Below, in pieces: positions 62,745 through 64,000 of a DNA stretch of 64,000 bases. Below the pieces are notes generated by a model. The model searched no databases. It had not been told where the DNA came from and saw nothing but the letters and a program-made list of their open reading frames with translations. The DNA is taken from assembly GCA_951799405.1 (NCBI GenBank), contig OX637334.1, positions 5,394,001-5,458,000 of the forward strand, written 5' to 3'. Source of the stretch: Agapetus fuscipes (lineage: Eukaryota; Arthropoda; Insecta; Trichoptera; Glossosomatidae). Each line of letters begins with the position of its first letter. The first letter of the stretch is position 1. The position numbers and the translations under genes were made by a program.

Positions 62745-62978
62745 TGACCGGTCCGTAGTCTAATAGTAACACTTCGGACTCGTAAATGGAAGGTTGTGGG
62801 TTCGAATCTCAGCGGAGCACAAAAAATACCATTTATGTTTTAAAATTTGCTCTTCGCTGGGTTGCAAAATTCATTAATATTGTTTACCAAAGACCGGTCA
62901 TCAAAAGGCCTATTCAGCTTTACAGCAATTGAGTTTTGCTTGAGAATTGGCACTTTGTGGCGACGACCAAGCTCGTAA
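62745..62978 (+). repeat. SINE-B, 5' partner of a SINE-B/SINE-A composite
   Basis: CTTGACCGGTCCGTAGTCTA head, GGGTTCGAATCTC (B box), TTGCTCTTCGCTGGGTTGC, CAAAGACCGGTCATCAAAAG, GCGACGACCAAGCTCGTAAA. It ends at the GACCAAGCTCG breakpoint with no LINE-C-like tail. Confidence 0.92.
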
Positions 62979-63298
62979 AAAGTCCAGTTGATAGCTCATA
63001 TGGTAGAATGCTTGCATTCCACGCCAATAGCAAAGGTTCAATTCCCACTGAAGGTGTCAGAAATAATTTCTCGTTTTAATGTCTATTTCAAACCTAAAAT
63101 TAATACCGGCAAGGTGAACTTAGCCTTCACAAAAAATGAAAACTAGCCCTCCAGGGAGCTGGGAAACACCCACTTCAACAAAGTGGTTGGTGTTAGGCCG
63201 GCCCCCTTACCCGTAAAAAAAAGGTCGCGAACGCCACACGCGACCCCCTCGGGGATAACGCAGGCAAGAAGTAACACTATATGTGTAGCTTAGCTACG
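62979..63298 (+). repeat. SINE-A, 3' partner of a SINE-B/SINE-A composite
   Basis: GTCCAGTTGATAGCTCATAT head, AAGGTTCAATTCCC (B-box region), TTAATACCGGCAAGGTGAAC, GACCCCCTCGGGGATAACGC, AACACTATATGTGTAGCTTA, then a T run. Joined by AAAAAGT to SINE-B, as in the copy at 7771-8246. Confidence 0.92.
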
Positions 63299-63299
63299 T

Positions 63300-63490
63300 T
63301 TTTTTTGTTTCAACCACACTTTTTTCGGTCTTCATGATCTTTTAACTTTCACATCTCCTCTGTAAACACACTTTGTAATTCGTTCATCATCCATTGTTTC
63401 AACATGTCCAAACCATCTCATCACATTATTTTGCATCTTTACTGTCACATCCTCTGTCAACTTGCATGCAGAATGGAGAATGGTACTCCA
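63300..63490 (-). pseudogene. LINE-P C-terminus fragment
   Basis: Reverse frame: KLTEDVTVKMQNNVMRWFGH, VETMDDERITKCVYRGDVKV, then a stop and PKKV. Same block as MRWFGHIERM in the main copy. Confidence 0.82.
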
Positions 63491-63924
63491 TTCACTAGTA
63501 GATGATCTCACCTTTTATATACCTGTAAGTCCAATTTTAATTATGTGCATTCAATTTTACATAAGGATTAAAAATATTAATGATTTAACGCCAGCAAATG
63601 AATGCGGTGTGAGCTGATTGGACGAATGTTAAAATATACTAAAAAATTCCATCAGCACTAACGATGGGATTTTATTTCCCGCCATTCTTATCATAAGCCC
63701 GCCTCTTCCGGAGTTATTAACCCCCCCCCTCTCTCCCTCCACCCAGTCCTTCGTTTTTCTACCCCTAAAATATAGCCTACCAAAGACAGGGGGTGAAATT
63801 TAAAGCCTGGTTACAAAAAAAGAAGCCTTATGGTGTGTAGGAATATTTAAAAACTTTGATGAAAAAGATCAAGAATATACATGAAATGCAGGTTGATAAC
63901 TGAGATACCTGAACTGAGGTTCAG
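63491..63924. other. Gap
   Basis: C/T-rich tract at 63718-63755. No gene recognised. Confidence 0.35.
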
Positions 63925-64000
63925 AGACTTATAGGTTGGTATGCGTCTGACCACCCATGCTGTAGAAAATGGTTCACTTTCCCAACGTCACCCCTGTTTT
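63925..64000 (+). repeat. R1 element, cut by the window end
   Basis: GAGACTTATAGGTTGGTATG, CGTCTGACCACCCATGCTGT, CCAACGTCACCCCTGTTTT; the 5' third only. Confidence 0.9.

Overview
The window is eukaryotic, AT-rich and almost wholly made of transposable-element remains. I found no convincing host protein-coding gene, intact tRNA gene, CRISPR array or operon-like layout. Several signs point to an arthropod: non-LTR reverse transcriptase (RT) ends of types common in arthropods, a TATA box with a TCAGT initiator about 30 bases downstream, and 5S rRNA-derived sequence starting near GCCAACG and ending near TGTTGGC. I cannot name the species or order.

Main repeat families (names are mine). R1 is a short element of about 240 bp with roughly 38 copies or fragments on both strands; it carries two conserved perfect hairpins and often ends in a pentamer repeat. 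SINE-A and SINE-B are two tRNA-derived SINEs with recognisable A and B boxes. SINE-B sometimes carries an extra full-length 5S rRNA-derived head. SINE-C is a poly(A)-tailed tRNA-derived element. LINE-P is an APE-type non-LTR retrotransposon with pentamer-repeat tails. LINE-C is a CR1/L2-like LINE seen mainly as 3' ends. T3 is a poly(A)-ended 3' tail. MITE-M is an inverted-repeat element, joined by a PIF/Harbinger-like MITE, a hAT-like element and a group of sequences sharing a CTACGGCGTAGAC palindrome.

Layout. 1-2651: the longest coding remnant, LINE-P reverse transcriptase, 5'-truncated and frameshifted just before the YADD motif. 3.5-8.5 kb: hAT-like element, MITEs, SINE-A/B copies, a heat-shock-element/TATA/initiator cluster near 6.4 kb and a LINE-C end. 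9-18.5 kb: R1 copies, a LINE-C tail inserted in SINE-B, a 202-bp tandem duplication and a 16-bp minisatellite inside an R1 copy. 19-30 kb: sparse, with the first 5S-tRNA SINE at 24.2-24.6 kb. 30-50 kb: scattered R1, SINE and LINE ends, and a Harbinger-like MITE nested in MITE-M at 42.5 kb. 50-64 kb: dense nested SINE/LINE/R1 copies, the second 5S-tRNA SINE at 57.3-57.7 kb and a SINE-B+SINE-A composite at 62.7-63.3 kb.

How the parts relate. The 3' tail of SINE-B resembles the 3' end of LINE-C, which fits the known dependence of SINEs on a partner LINE. The SINE-B body also joins two other 3' modules (a whole SINE-A, or the poly(A) tail T3) at the same breakpoint, and sometimes gains a 5S head. 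This modular SINE system is the most interesting feature of the window.
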